Positions 27,159-36,611 are shown, counted from the stretch's first letter. The stretch: 64,000 nt of DNA from an uncultured Novosphingobium sp. (GCA_946886075.1 CAMPHR010000004.1:1-64000), one strand, 5' to 3'. Made by a program: numbers and translations. Notes: a model not told the origin generated them from the letters alone.

Positions 27159-28499
27159 ATGAAAGCCAGTTCAGCCGCTGAGCTCATGGCCCTTGATCGT
27201 GCCGGGATCGACTATGACCCGGCTGAACATGTTCAAAAGAAGGTGAAGGCGGTCTTGATTGCCATCGCCGTGCTCGTACTGGGCTTTGGCATGGCGGCCA
27301 TGTTGATCCCCATCGGCGGCGCGGTCATCGCGTCAGGGCACATCGGCTTGGCTTCGCACGTCAAGAAGATCGCGCACCCGGCGGGCGGCGTGATCGAGGA
27401 CATATTGGTCGATAATGGCACCCATGTCCAAAAGGGACAGGTGCTGATGCGTTTCGATGATCGGGTGACGGGAGCGGACGCTGAATATTCGAGCCTCAGC
27501 GTCGACCAGATGCTGGCGCAACGCGCCCGGCTGGAAGCGGAACGGCTGGGTGCAAGCAGCATCAGCTTTCCCAAGGAACTGGCGCCCGGCGATCCTGCCG
27601 CCCGGCAGGCCATGGCCGACGAAACCAAGCTGTTCCAGATCAGGCAGGCGGAGCAGGCTGGGATGGCCGCTCAGTTACAGTCGCGCATTCGCCAGCACCG
27701 GCAGCAGATAAGCGGCTACAGGGCGCAAATCCGCGCACTGGAGCAGCAGGCGGTGCTGATCGAACCGGAACGCAGGGGCGTGAAGCAGCTGTGGGACAAG
27801 GGGCTCGTCACGATCAGCAGGCTCAACCAGCTGGAACGGACCGCCGTCGACCTGCAGGGCGGCGTGGGCGCGCTGCGCGCCAATATCGCCCAGACCGAGG
27901 CGCGCATCACCGAAGCGCAGGAACAGATGATCCAGCTTGGCGCAACCCGGCGGTCGCAGGCGGGGGCAGATCTTGCCCAGCTGAACGCTGCCCTCAATCA
28001 ACAACAGATGCGCAGCGTGTCGGCCCTCGACGCACAGGACCGCAGCGTAGTGCGCGCACCCTATGGCGGCGTGGTCGACAAGCTTGCCTTCAACACGATC
28101 GGCGGGGTGGTTCGGCCGGCCGAAGTCATCATGGAGATCGTGCCGGACAGCGACCAGCCGCTGGTCGAGGGCGCTGTGTCCCCTGCCGACATCGATCATG
28201 TGCATGTCGGACAGACCGCACGCATCCGCTTCACCGCGTTCAACAACGCCGCATCGCCGGAAATCCGGGGCAAAGTGACTTTCGTTGCTGCCGACCGGGC
28301 CACCGATCCCGACGGACAGGTGAGCTTCTACCCCGTGCGAGTGGAGATAGATGAGGCGCAGCTGAAAAAATATCCCGAGCTCAAGTTGAAGCCTGGCATG
28401 CCTGCGGAACTGTTCATCGAGACCGGCAATCGGACGATGATTTCCTATATTACGAAGCCGCTGAGGGACCAGTTCGCGCGGGCCTTTCGCGACGAGTGA
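27159..28499 (+). CDS. HlyD-family type I secretion membrane fusion protein
   Basis: A 446-residue adaptor that bridges the inner-membrane ABC exporter to a TolC-like channel. It has a short cytoplasmic N-terminus and one transmembrane segment, AVLIAIAVLVLGFGMAAMLIP, near residues 29-49. The biotinyl-lipoyl-like half motif GGVIEDILVDNGTHVQKGQ follows near 75-93. A long coiled-coil hairpin of about 170 residues is rich in Gln and Arg. The second half motif VRAPYGGVVDKLAFNTIGG precedes a beta-barrel end. The ATG follows the ATPase stop by one base with GGGGAAG upstream, so the two genes form an operon. If the ATPase is not made, this protein has no function here. Confidence 0.92.
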   Translation: MKASSAAELMALDRAGIDYDPAEHVQKKVKAVLIAIAVLVLGFGMAAMLIPIGGAVIASGHIGLASHVKKIAHPAGGVIEDILVDNGTHVQKGQVLMRFDDRVTGADAEYSSLSVDQMLAQRARLEAERLGASSISFPKELAPGDPAARQAMADETKLFQIRQAEQAGMAAQLQSRIRQHRQQISGYRAQIRALEQQAVLIEPERRGVKQLWDKGLVTISRLNQLERTAVDLQGGVGALRANIAQTEARITEAQEQMIQLGATRRSQAGADLAQLNAALNQQQMRSVSALDAQDRSVVRAPYGGVVDKLAFNTIGGVVRPAEVIMEIVPDSDQPLVEGAVSPADIDHVHVGQTARIRFTAFNNAASPEIRGKVTFVAADRATDPDGQVSFYPVRVEIDEAQLKKYPELKLKPGMPAELFIETGNRTMISYITKPLRDQFARAFRDE

Positions 28500-28611
28500 G
28501 GAGTAAGGCCGGTTTGGACGCCTGGGGGGCGCGCACTGGCGGCTGGTTGCTAAAGACCGGGAAACATCTCCAGTTTTTGCAGGCTTTTCCAAGTGGGACT
28601 GTTTCTGCCCC

Positions 28612-28640
28612 TTGACAAAGGTTGATCATTGTCAACTATC
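28612..28640 (+). promoter_or_regulatory. Possible promoter with internal inverted repeat before the LLM monooxygenase
   Basis: TTGACA at 28612-28617 fits a -35 hexamer. A weak -10 (ACTATC or TATCAG) begins 17-19 bases later. The spacer contains GTTGA-TCATTG-TCAAC (28621-28636), an inverted repeat well placed for a repressor or activator. The monooxygenase start codon is about 125 bases downstream, leaving a long leader. Confidence 0.4.
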
Positions 28641-28766
28641 AGCAGCAGGTGGGCCGGCAGTCGTGCGCGCCCCGGGTCAGGCTTCGAGTGCGGCCGCCCG
28701 GGACCGCGGCTTCATCGCACCATTGAGACGCAATGAGATAAACCTATAGAGAGAGAGTATCAGGCT

Positions 28767-30071
28767 ATGGCCCGCACGAAATTTCACCTTGGCTATTTCA
28801 CCAAATTCGGCGCCACGTCCTGGCCTGGCGATGGCAAGGAATTCGGCTCAGAATGGGCGGATGGGTCCTATCACAAGGAATTGGCCAAGATGCTGGAAGC
28901 GGCCAAGTTCGACTTCATCTTCTTCGAGGATACGACGATCGTGGGCGATCGCTATGCCGGTTCGATGGAGCTTGATCTCAAGAATGCGACCCTCGCACCC
29001 AAGCTCGATCCCTTGCCGCTGCTGCCGGTGATGGCGCAAGATACTTCGCATATCGGGTTGATCGCAACCGCCTCGACGACGTTCTATCCGCCCTATCTGC
29101 TCGCGCGCCTGCTTTCCACCATCGATTCCCTGACAAAGGGCCGGGCGGGGTGGAACATGGTGACGTCGAGCGAGAAAAACGCGGCGTTGAACTTCGGCCT
29201 GGAAAAGCTGCTGCCGCCCAACGAACGCTATGACATCGCCGATGAATTTGTCGAGTTGTGCAAGAAGCTTTGGGATTCATGGGAAGAAGGCGCGCTTGTC
29301 GCCAACACCGAAACCGGTGTCTATGTCGACCACACGAAGGTCCACACTGTCGATTTCGAGGGCAAGCATTTCCGTTCACGCGGTCCGCTCAACACCCTGC
29401 GTTCGCCGCAGGGCTATCCGGTTCTGGCGCAAGCGGGGGCATCCGAGCGGGGACGGCAGTTCTCATCGAAAAATGCTGAAGTCGTGCTCGGCATGATGAC
29501 CGGCGGGGTTCCCGGCATGAAAGCCTACCGGCAGGATATCCGGGACCGTGCCGAAAAACAGGGTCGCGACCCCGACAGCGTCAAGGTCTTCTTCCTGACG
29601 CCAGTGGAAATCTTCCCCGAAGGCGGCGAGCGGCCCGAAATGACCGAGGCTGAAAAGCAGTCGGCGTTCGAGCATAATATCGTGATGGCGTCATCCTCGC
29701 TGGACGTCGATTTCTCGCAGTATGACGTGGACGCGCCTGTGCCGCAGGACATTGTGGCTGGCGGCCACACCAGCGCGCTGGAGTATATGAAGAAGGCGGG
29801 CCGGGAAGAAGGCAAGTCCCTGCGCGACCTGTTCTCCGCCGGCAAGGGGGCGAGCGGCATGGACTTCAGCGGCACCGTCGAGCAGGTCGCTGAAAAGATG
29901 ATGGCGGTGATGGACGAAGTGGGCGGCGACGGCTTCCTGATCGAGGGGTCAGGTTACAACCGCCAGCTGCCAGATCTGGTCAACGGCGTCATCCCCGCGC
30001 TTCAAAAGGCGGGCGCGGTGCGCACCGAATATGAGGGCACGACGCTGCGCGAGATCCTGCGCGAATTCTAA
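28767..30071 (+). CDS. LLM-class flavin-dependent monooxygenase (NtaA/SnaA/DszA group)
   Basis: A 434-residue luciferase-like monooxygenase using reduced FMN supplied by a separate reductase. The opening FHLGYFTKFGATSWPG, FDFIFFEDTTIVGDRYAGS and DSLTKGRAGWNMVTS are characteristic of the nitrilotriacetate/dibenzothiophene-sulfone branch. QAGASERGRQFSSKNAEVV is the conserved FMN-phosphate region. Members oxidise organosulfur compounds or amines, often to scavenge sulfur or nitrogen; the substrate cannot be read here. A GAGAGAG stretch precedes the ATG. A SnoaL-like protein gene follows 210 bases later on the same strand and may act with it. No flavin reductase is adjacent. Confidence 0.88.
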   Translation: MARTKFHLGYFTKFGATSWPGDGKEFGSEWADGSYHKELAKMLEAAKFDFIFFEDTTIVGDRYAGSMELDLKNATLAPKLDPLPLLPVMAQDTSHIGLIATASTTFYPPYLLARLLSTIDSLTKGRAGWNMVTSSEKNAALNFGLEKLLPPNERYDIADEFVELCKKLWDSWEEGALVANTETGVYVDHTKVHTVDFEGKHFRSRGPLNTLRSPQGYPVLAQAGASERGRQFSSKNAEVVLGMMTGGVPGMKAYRQDIRDRAEKQGRDPDSVKVFFLTPVEIFPEGGERPEMTEAEKQSAFEHNIVMASSSLDVDFSQYDVDAPVPQDIVAGGHTSALEYMKKAGREEGKSLRDLFSAGKGASGMDFSGTVEQVAEKMMAVMDEVGGDGFLIEGSGYNRQLPDLVNGVIPALQKAGAVRTEYEGTTLREILREF

Positions 30072-30280
30072 AGCGGATGGCGTGGATCGGCATGGCTGCT
30101 CCGCGCCCCCTTCCTCAATGACAAGACACTGGAGCGCGCCCCGGCAGAGCGGCGCGCTTCAGTCGTTCTAGGCAATATGCGGCGGCACTGGCTGACGCGG
30201 CCATCGCTTGGAAGGTGGCATCCGCTGGGTTAGGGTCTCTCTCAAACGGCCTGGACGGCGTGCACATGTGGGAGGAATGC

Positions 30281-30727
30281 TTGACCGAAACCGACAAGAT
30301 CGCTGCGACCTTGGCGATATATGCGCTGAAGGCGCGCTATTTCCGGTCGATGGACAACAAGGATTGGGCCGCGCTTGAGGCCATCTTTGCGCCGGACCTC
30401 GTCGCGGACTTTCGCGATGCCGCAGGGCCACGGGACGAGAGCATGCTGATCCACGGCGCTGCTCCCTATGTGGCGCGGCTGGCGCCCATGCTGCAGCAGG
30501 TGGCCACCGTTCACCACGGCCATATGCCCGAGATCCATATCGAAACCGACAACCAAGCCAGCGGCATCTGGGCGATGGAGGACAAGCTGTGGGTGCAGGA
30601 AGGCTCGCCCCTGCCCTTCCGCTGGATGCATGGCTATGGCCATTATCACGAGCGCTATGTGCGGCTGGCGGACGGCTGGCGCATCAGCGAGATCCGCCTG
30701 ACACGGCTGCGCATCGACGCTGGTTGA
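30281..30727 (+). CDS. SnoaL-like (NTF2-fold) protein
   Basis: A 148-residue protein of the SnoaL-like NTF2 superfamily. IAATLAIYALKARYFRSMDNKDW and FAPDLVADF are the typical opening, and MEDKLWVQEG-x-PFRWMHGYGHYHERYV with LADGWRISEIRLTRLR is the typical closing strand set. The fold makes a conical pocket used by dehydratases, isomerases and cyclases, often on small aromatic or steroid-like substrates. I prefer the TTG at 30281 because GGAGG lies seven bases upstream. In-frame ATGs at 30215 and 30266 would add residues unlike the family. It may handle a product of the monooxygenase upstream. Confidence 0.82.
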   Translation: MTETDKIAATLAIYALKARYFRSMDNKDWAALEAIFAPDLVADFRDAAGPRDESMLIHGAAPYVARLAPMLQQVATVHHGHMPEIHIETDNQASGIWAMEDKLWVQEGSPLPFRWMHGYGHYHERYVRLADGWRISEIRLTRLRIDAG

Positions 30728-30733
30728 GGGCCG

Positions 30734-32599
30734 TTATAGTTCCTCCAGCGCCGCGCTCGCTTCGATCCAGCTTTCCTCGATCGCACCCAGCTTCTTTTCG
30801 ACAGAGGCGCGGCGGACCATGAGGTCGGTCGTGGTCATCTTCGCCTCAGCGCCGCTGGCTGCCTTGGGATCGAACAGCGCCTGATCGATGCGGCTGCGTT
30901 CGGCGGAGAGCGTTGCCATCTCCTTTTCCGCCTTGCTGATTACCGACTTCAGGCTCTTCTGCTTTTCGCGCCATTCGGCCGCATTGCGCTTCTCCGCCTT
31001 GCGGTCCTTGGGCGCGTCGCCGCCGCTGCCGCCGCCATCGGCCTTGCGCAGGATGATGTCGGTATAGTCATCCAGGCTGCCGTCGAACGGCTGGGCCGTG
31101 CCGCCGTCCACCAGGACGAGGCGGTCGGCCACCAGTTCGATCATATGGCGGTCGTGGCTGACGATGACGACAGCGCCCGAATATTCGTTGAGCGCCTGCA
31201 CCAGCGCTTCGCGGCTGTCGACGTCGAGGTGGTTGGTCGGTTCGTCGAGGATCAGGAGATGCGGCGCGTCACGGGTGATCAGCGCCAGCGCCAGCCGCGC
31301 ACGCTCGCCACCCGACATGGAGCCGACCTGCTGCGTCGCCCGCTCGCCCGAAAAGCCGAAGCGGCCAAGTTGCGCGCGGACCGCGCCCGGCGTCGCGCCC
31401 TTCATGACGCGCGTCATGTGCTGAAGCGGCGTGTCGGCGATGTCGAGCTCTTCCACCTGATATTGGGTGAAATAGCCTACATTCATTTTGGCCGAGCTGT
31501 TCATCGACCCTTCCATCGGGGCCAATTGCGCCGCGATCAGGCGAGCGAGGGTCGTCTTGCCGTTGCCGTTGCGGCCGAGCAGCGCCAGCCGGTCGTCGGG
31601 ATCGATGCGCAGGTTCACCCGGCGCAAGATCGGCGTGTCGCCATAGCCGACCGCCGCCATGTCCATGGTGATGAGCGGGGGGCGCAGCTCCGGTGGGCTG
31701 GGGAAGGCGAAGGACAGCGTCGGGTCCTCGATCGCGGCGGCGATGGGCTGCATCCTGGCCAGCGCCTTGGCGCGCGACTGAGCCTGCTTGGCAGTCGAGG
31801 CGCGGGCGGAGTTGCGGGCGATATAGTCCTGCAGCTTCTCACGTTCTGCCTGCTGCTTGACGCGCGCCGCCTCCTGCTGCGCCAGCCGTTCGGCGCGCTG
31901 CCGTTCGAACGCGTCATAGCCGCCGGGATAGAGCGTCACCTTCCCGCCTTCGAGGTGCAGGATATGATCGACGACATTGTTCAAAAGGTCGCGCTCATGG
32001 CTGATCACGACCACGGTGCCGCGATAATTTTTGAGGAAGCTTTCCAGCCACATCGTCGCTTCGAGATCGAGGTGGTTGCTGGGTTCGTCGAGCAGCAGCA
32101 GATCGGGCTCGGAAAAGAGCAACGCGGCGAGCGCGACGCGCATTTTCCAGCCGCCCGAATAGCTGTCGAGAGGACGCCCCTGCATTTCCTCGTCAAAGCC
32201 GAGACCCACGAGAATGCGCGCGGCACGGGCAGGCGCGGTATAAGCGTCGATCGTCATCAGCCGCTCATAGATGTGGCCTAGCCGGTCTGGGTCCTGCGTG
32301 GTTTCGCTTTCCGCCATGAGGGCGGCGCGTTCCTTGTCGGCCTCAAGCACGGTTTCGAAGGGCGTCGCTGTGCCTGCGGGCGCTTCCTGCGCGATATAGC
32401 CGAGGCGCGTGTCGCGCGGCATGTCGCAACCGCCATCGTCGGGATCGAGCTGCCCGATCATGACCTTCATCAGCGTGGACTTGCCCGCGCCGTTACGGCC
32501 GATCAAACCCACGCGGCTGCGCGGCGGCAGCGCGGCACTGGCGCGGTCGATGATGGTACGGCCACCCAGCCGCACGGTGATGTCCCTGAGATTCAGCAT
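30734..32599 (-). CDS. ABC-F family ATPase (Uup/EttA-like)
   Basis: A 621-residue soluble protein with two ABC domains in one chain and no membrane segment, as in ribosome-associated ABC-F factors. The first Walker A is [19 protein letters not shown] near residue 32, with signature SYSGGWKMRVALAALLFSEP and Walker B LLLLDEPSNHLD. The second domain has LLGRNGNGKTTLARLIA, signature SMSGGERARLALALI and LLILDEPTNHLD. A charged linker joins them, and the C-terminus ends in a Lys/Glu-rich coiled coil similar to Uup. The frame extends to 33025, but the extra residues are low-complexity; the ATG at 32599 starts MLNLRDITVRLGG as the family does. Confidence 0.92.
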   Translation of the reverse strand: MLNLRDITVRLGGRTIIDRASAALPPRSRVGLIGRNGAGKSTLMKVMIGQLDPDDGGCDMPRDTRLGYIAQEAPAGTATPFETVLEADKERAALMAESETTQDPDRLGHIYERLMTIDAYTAPARAARILVGLGFDEEMQGRPLDSYSGGWKMRVALAALLFSEPDLLLLDEPSNHLDLEATMWLESFLKNYRGTVVVISHERDLLNNVVDHILHLEGGKVTLYPGGYDAFERQRAERLAQQEAARVKQQAEREKLQDYIARNSARASTAKQAQSRAKALARMQPIAAAIEDPTLSFAFPSPPELRPPLITMDMAAVGYGDTPILRRVNLRIDPDDRLALLGRNGNGKTTLARLIAAQLAPMEGSMNSSAKMNVGYFTQYQVEELDIADTPLQHMTRVMKGATPGAVRAQLGRFGFSGERATQQVGSMSGGERARLALALITRDAPHLLILDEPTNHLDVDSREALVQALNEYSGAVVIVSHDRHMIELVADRLVLVDGGTAQPFDGSLDDYTDIILRKADGGGSGGDAPKDRKAEKRNAAEWREKQKSLKSVISKAEKEMATLSAERSRIDQALFDPKAASGAEAKMTTTDLMVRRASVEKKLGAIEESWIEASAALEEL

Positions 32600-32729
32600 G
32601 GGGCGCCCTTTAGCAGAGCCGCGCGGGGTGGTGAAGGTGCGGACAGGGAGTTTTGCAGCCGGGCAAGGCGTTGCGAAGTTCACACCGTTGTGGCCGACGC
32701 ATTTGCGTGGGTACGGACGCGTGGCGTCG

Positions 32730-32758
32730 ATTTCGCAATAGGATAATTTTTGCGAAAT
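32730..32758 (-). promoter_or_regulatory. Inverted repeat in the leader of the ABC-F gene
   Basis: ATTTCGCAA and its complement TTGCGAAAT are separated by 11 bases, about 130 bases upstream of the ABC-F start. The repeat sits in the only AT-rich part of the 292-base gap between that gene and the GH3 gene. It may be an operator, or a weak terminator of the GH3 transcript, which ends about 135 bases before it. Confidence 0.35.
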
Positions 32759-32891
32759 AAGCCCCGCGCCCGTGCAGGCAGGAAGGGTTGACGGTGGGAA
32801 AGAGCCGATAGCGCCATGCCATGGATGGCCCCCTGTAGGAAAGCGCGATGGAGCGGCGCGGCGTCTGCCCCCCTTCGCAGCAATGACGCAT

Positions 32892-35171
32892 TTATCGGGC
32901 GGGCGCGGGCGTGGCTTCCTCCGCATAGAGCGTGAATTGCGCGTGCAGGCCGCCCTCGGACGATTGGCCCACCCACAGGTCGAACAAGCCGGGCTCGGCA
33001 AGGATGCGGTTGCCCTGCCCGACAAATTGCAGGTCGGTGCGGGAGAGGGAGAAGCGCACCGTCTTGCTCTCGCCCGGGCCGAGCGTGACGCGCTCGATGC
33101 GCTTCAGTTCACGGACGGGGCGGGTGCGGCTCGCCACCCGATCGCGGATGTAGAGCTGCACCACTTCGCTACCGCGCCGATCGCCTTTGTTGATGAGCCG
33201 GGCCGTTACCTCGATCGCGCGGTCCCAGCGCAAGGCGGTGTCGGACAATTTCAGATTGTCGAGCGCGAACTTGGTGTAGCTGAGGCCATGACCGAAGGGA
33301 TAGCGGGCGCTATTGTCCGTCGTCATGTAGCGCGCGCGATATTCCGTGCGGTTGTCGATCACCGGGCGGCCGGTGGATTTGCGGTCGTAGAAGAAAGGCT
33401 CCTGACCCGATTCCCAGGGAAAGCTGACCGGCAGCTTGGCGGATGGATCGACCCGGCCGAACAGGATGTCGGCGATGGCGTGGCCTGCCTCCGATCCCAG
33501 GAACCAGGTGGCTAGGACGGCTTGGGCACTCCCGACGGCTCCATGCAGCGCCAGAGCCCGGCCATGGCGCAGCAGGACGATGACCGGCTTGCCCGTCGCC
33601 GCCACGGCATCGGCCAGCATTTGCTGGGGCGGCGGAAGTTCGATGACGGTGCGCGATTGCGCCTCCCCGGACATGTCCTGCGATTCGCCGAGCGCGAGCA
33701 GGATGATGTCGGCTGCCTTGGCCGCCTCGACGGCTTGCGCGATGCCGTCGTCGATCGGCGTCATGATGTCGCACCCCTTGGCTATGCTCAGCTGGGCAGG
33801 ATCGGGCATGGCCGCACGGAGCCCGGCGGCAATATCGACGCCCTTTCCTTTGTCGCCGTAAAAGGCCCAGGGGCCGTAGATGTTGGCGCGATCCTCACCG
33901 AAGGGACCGATCAAGGCGATCTTCTGGCGCTTGGCGAGATCGAGGGGGAGGATGCCGCTATTCTGGAGCAGGACGATTGAACGCCCGGCCGCTTCCCGCG
34001 CGAGCGCCCGATGCGCTGGCGTGGCGATGCGAGTGCGCTCGGCCTCTTCGCTGATCGAGCGATAAGGATTGTCGAACAGGCCGAGCGCCATCTTCACATA
34101 GAGGATGCGGCGCACGGCGACGTCGATCGTCCCCATCGGCACCGCGCCGCTCTTCACCAGATCGGGCAAGTGGCGGATATAGAGGCCGCTTTGCATCGAC
34201 ATATCGACGCCCGCCAGCACAGCGAGGCGCGCGGCATCCCGCTCATCCTCCGCAAAGCCATGGGCGACCAGTTCCTCGTCAGCGGTATAGTCGGAAAAGA
34301 CGAAGCCACGGAACTTCATTTCGCCGCGCAGCAGGTCGGTCAGCAATTCCCGGTCTGCGGTGGCGGGCACGCCGTTGATTTCGCTGAACGCCGCCATGGT
34401 GGTCAGCGCCCCCGCCGCGAAGGCAGAGCCGAAGGGCGGAAGATGGGTTTCGCGCAGGGTCTCTTCGGAAATATCGACGCTGCCATATTCAAGGCCAGCC
34501 GCGACCGCGCCATAGGCGGCGAAATGCTTCGGGCAGGCGAGGAGCGAATCGTCGCGGCGCAGGTCGCGCCCCTGAAATCCCCGGACGCGGGCGGCGGCGA
34601 ACAGGCTGCCGAGATAGACATCCTCCCCTGCCCCCTCGACGACCCGGCCCCAGCGCTGGTCGCGCGCGACATCGACCATGGGGGCGAAGGTCAGGTGCAG
34701 GCCAGCCGCGCTCGCCTCCTGCGCCATGGCGCGGGCGGTGCGCTCGGCAAGGGCGGGATCGAAGCTCGCCGCCTCCGCCAATGGCACGGGGAAGATGGTC
34801 TTGAGCCCATGGATGACGTCGCCCGCCAGCAGCAGCGGGATGCCCAGGCGGCTTTCCTTGACGGCGATGTCCTGCGCGCGGCGGGCGCCTGCCACGCCGA
34901 TGCCGTTGAACAGGCAGCCAACTCGGCCCTTGCGTACCTCTTCGGCCAGCCGTTTCTCGTCCTGGATGCCGACTTGCGGGTTGGGCGGGTTGTAGGGGCG
35001 GAAGCTGTCGGTGAGGCAGGTCATCTGCCCCGCTTTTTCCTCCACCGTCATGCGGGCGATCAGCGCGTCGACGCGCTCCACTTCCGTCGCGGCGAGCGCC
35101 CGGTGCGCGAAAGGAAAAGCGACAGAGCCGGACAGGGCGGCAGCGAGGAAGTCGCGACGGTCGATGGTCAT
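32892..35171 (-). CDS. bglX: Tat-exported GH3 beta-glucosidase (BglX-like)
   Basis: A 759-residue glycoside hydrolase of family 3. The N-terminus MTIDRRDFLAAALSGSVAFP is a twin-arginine signal with an Ala-rich cleavage zone, so it probably acts in the periplasm. The catalytic (alpha/beta)8 domain starts VDALIARMTVEEKAGQM. It contains LTFAPMVDVARDQRWGRVVE and the region GFVFSDYTADEEL, where the nucleophile Asp is expected. A second alpha/beta domain and a C-terminal fibronectin-like domain (RRGSEVVQLYIRDRV) complete the usual BglX layout. It should release terminal glucose or xylose from beta-linked oligosaccharides. No sugar transporter or TonB receptor is adjacent. Confidence 0.93.
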   Translation of the reverse strand: MTIDRRDFLAAALSGSVAFPFAHRALAATEVERVDALIARMTVEEKAGQMTCLTDSFRPYNPPNPQVGIQDEKRLAEEVRKGRVGCLFNGIGVAGARRAQDIAVKESRLGIPLLLAGDVIHGLKTIFPVPLAEAASFDPALAERTARAMAQEASAAGLHLTFAPMVDVARDQRWGRVVEGAGEDVYLGSLFAAARVRGFQGRDLRRDDSLLACPKHFAAYGAVAAGLEYGSVDISEETLRETHLPPFGSAFAAGALTTMAAFSEINGVPATADRELLTDLLRGEMKFRGFVFSDYTADEELVAHGFAEDERDAARLAVLAGVDMSMQSGLYIRHLPDLVKSGAVPMGTIDVAVRRILYVKMALGLFDNPYRSISEEAERTRIATPAHRALAREAAGRSIVLLQNSGILPLDLAKRQKIALIGPFGEDRANIYGPWAFYGDKGKGVDIAAGLRAAMPDPAQLSIAKGCDIMTPIDDGIAQAVEAAKAADIILLALGESQDMSGEAQSRTVIELPPPQQMLADAVAATGKPVIVLLRHGRALALHGAVGSAQAVLATWFLGSEAGHAIADILFGRVDPSAKLPVSFPWESGQEPFFYDRKSTGRPVIDNRTEYRARYMTTDNSARYPFGHGLSYTKFALDNLKLSDTALRWDRAIEVTARLINKGDRRGSEVVQLYIRDRVASRTRPVRELKRIERVTLGPGESKTVRFSLSRTDLQFVGQGNRILAEPGLFDLWVGQSSEGGLHAQFTLYAEEATPAPAR

Positions 35172-35255
35172 TGCACGGCAGCGTAACGGATGATCGATGC
35201 TGGGCCAACGCCCGGCTCCGCCATATGGTGCCGCCGTGCGATCAATTGGGGGCGA

Positions 35256-35576
35256 TCAGCCGGGCGCGAACAGCTTCGTCCCCATGACGCCGATGACGAT
35301 CAGCGCCATGAAACCGGCCTGCACCGGCGCGATGCGGTCGCCAAACAATATCATGCCGCCGATGATGACGCCGACAGCGCCAAGGCCGGTCCAGATCGCA
35401 TAGGCGGTCCCGGCTGGAATCCCCTTCATCGCGAGGGCGAGCAGGCCCATGTTGAGGAAGCTCAAGGCGATCGGCACGAACGAAGCCTGCCAGCTGCCGA
35501 CGGTCGCTGCCCATTTGAGGCTGAGCGCCCAACAGATTTCGGTGAATATGGCAATGCCAAGCACAAGCCACGCCAT
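35256..35576 (-). CDS. Small multidrug resistance family exporter (SugE/Gdx-like)
   Basis: A 106-residue protein with four hydrophobic segments and the SMR Glu in the first one (IFTEICWALSLKW), the proton/substrate-coupling residue. The third segment ALAMKGIPAGTAYAIWTGLGAVG matches the SugE/Gdx branch better than EmrE. That branch exports guanidinium or quaternary ammonium compounds. AAGGA lies ahead of the ATG. No guanidine riboswitch is recognised upstream; the tRNA-Tyr gene lies 101 bases before it on the same strand. Confidence 0.9.
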   Translation of the reverse strand: MAWLVLGIAIFTEICWALSLKWAATVGSWQASFVPIALSFLNMGLLALAMKGIPAGTAYAIWTGLGAVGVIIGGMILFGDRIAPVQAGFMALIVIGVMGTKLFAPG

Positions 35577-35677
35577 GACGAGCGGTCCTTCTTTTCAGAC
35601 GGGCTCGGATGAGAGCGCGCAGGCCGGAAACCCGAAAGAGGCGGCGCGCCATGAGGGCCAGAGGCCAAGCCATAGGG

Positions 35678-35764
35678 TGGTGGACAGGGCTGGATTCGAA
35701 CCAGCGTACGGGAAACCCGGGCAGATTTACAGTCTGCTGCCTTTAACCACTCGGCCACCTGTCC
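35678..35764 (-). tRNA. tRNA-Tyr (GTA anticodon)
   Basis: The minus strand folds as an 87-base tRNA including an encoded CCA. The acceptor stem is GGACAGG/CCTGTCC, the anticodon loop CTGTAAAT reads GTA, and the long variable arm typical of bacterial tRNA-Tyr is CCCGGGTTTCCCG. The T arm GCTGGTTCGAATCCAGC is perfect. No integrase or repeated 3' end lies nearby, so it shows no sign of being an integration site. Confidence 0.97.
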
Positions 35765-35870
35765 AGTGCCCTGACACGGTAGGCAAAACTGCCTTTTACC
35801 GCGCTGGAGGCGCGCTCAATGGCGAATGGAGGCTTGCCTGTCAATGGCCGGATGTGAAAAGAGCGCTTCC

Positions 35871-36611
35871 ATGAAAAAAGGACATCGCGGCGCTAAGCCA
35901 AAAGGCAACTTCCCCCGCTTCTATGGGCGGCATGCCGTCATCGCGGCTCTGGCAAATCCCAACCGGGTGGTTCGGAAAATCTGGGGCACGCGCGACGCGC
36001 TCAATGCGCTGGACCTGCCGCCGGTGCTGCCCATCGTCTATGCCGATGTGGCGGACCTCGGCCGCATGGTGCCGTCGGACGCGCCGCATCAGGGCATCGT
36101 CGCGGAGGTCGAGCCGCTGGATGACGTATGGCTGGGCGACGCACTGGAAGCGGGCCAGGACGACAGGCGGCCCGTGCTGGTGCTCGATCAGGTGACCGAT
36201 CCGCATAATGTCGGCGCGATTCTGCGGTCGGCCGCCGCGTTCGACGCGCTCTGCATCGTAACGCAGGACAGGCATGCACCGCCGGAGTCGGGTGTGTTGG
36301 CCCGATCCGCGTCCGGCGCGCTGGAGATCGTGCCATGGGTGCGCGTGGTGAACCTTGCCCGCGCGCTCGATGAGATTGCCGAGGCTGGATATTGGCGCAT
36401 TGGCCTGGATGGCGAGGCGGACATGAATTTGGGCGACGCGATCGGCGAATCGCGGGTCGCGTTGGTGCTGGGCGCGGAGGGCGAAGGGCTGCGCCACAAC
36501 AGCATGGCCCATTGCGATATTTTGGCTAAACTGCCGATCAGCCCGCGGATGGAGAGCCTCAACGTCTCCAACGCGGCTGCGATTGCCCTGTACGCCGCCG
36601 CGAGCCGGTAA
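35871..36611 (+). CDS. rlmB: 23S rRNA (guanosine-2'-O-)-methyltransferase RlmB/TrmH family
   Basis: A 246-residue SpoU-class methyltransferase. The N-terminal substrate-binding part begins FYGRHAVIAALANPNR. The trefoil-knot SAM domain contains VLVLDQVTDPHNVGAILRSA (motif 1), ALVLGAEGEGLRHN (motif 2) and ISPRMESLNVSNAAAIALY (motif 3), all intact. In E. coli RlmB methylates G2251 of 23S rRNA at the peptidyl-transferase centre. I prefer the ATG at 35871 (MKKGHRGAKPKG), whose basic start fits rRNA binding. In-frame ATGs at 35826 and 35844 exist, and 35844 has GGAGG about 12 bases upstream, so the start is not certain. Confidence 0.9.
   Translation: MKKGHRGAKPKGNFPRFYGRHAVIAALANPNRVVRKIWGTRDALNALDLPPVLPIVYADVADLGRMVPSDAPHQGIVAEVEPLDDVWLGDALEAGQDDRRPVLVLDQVTDPHNVGAILRSAAAFDALCIVTQDRHAPPESGVLARSASGALEIVPWVRVVNLARALDEIAEAGYWRIGLDGEADMNLGDAIGESRVALVLGAEGEGLRHNSMAHCDILAKLPISPRMESLNVSNAAAIALYAAASR

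Noticed and set aside
34011..35186. A 391-residue plus-strand reading frame
   Set aside because: It is antisense to the GH3 gene, is rich in His, Arg, Ala and Gly, and has no motif or ribosome-binding site; it is a shadow of the GC-rich codon pattern.
35577..35680. A guanidine riboswitch before the SMR exporter
   Set aside because: The stretch is too short and shows no ykkC-type conserved motif.
35462..35758. A 98-residue minus-strand reading frame beginning MAEWLKAADCKSARV
   Set aside because: This is the well-known false protein read from a tRNA gene, here tRNA-Tyr.
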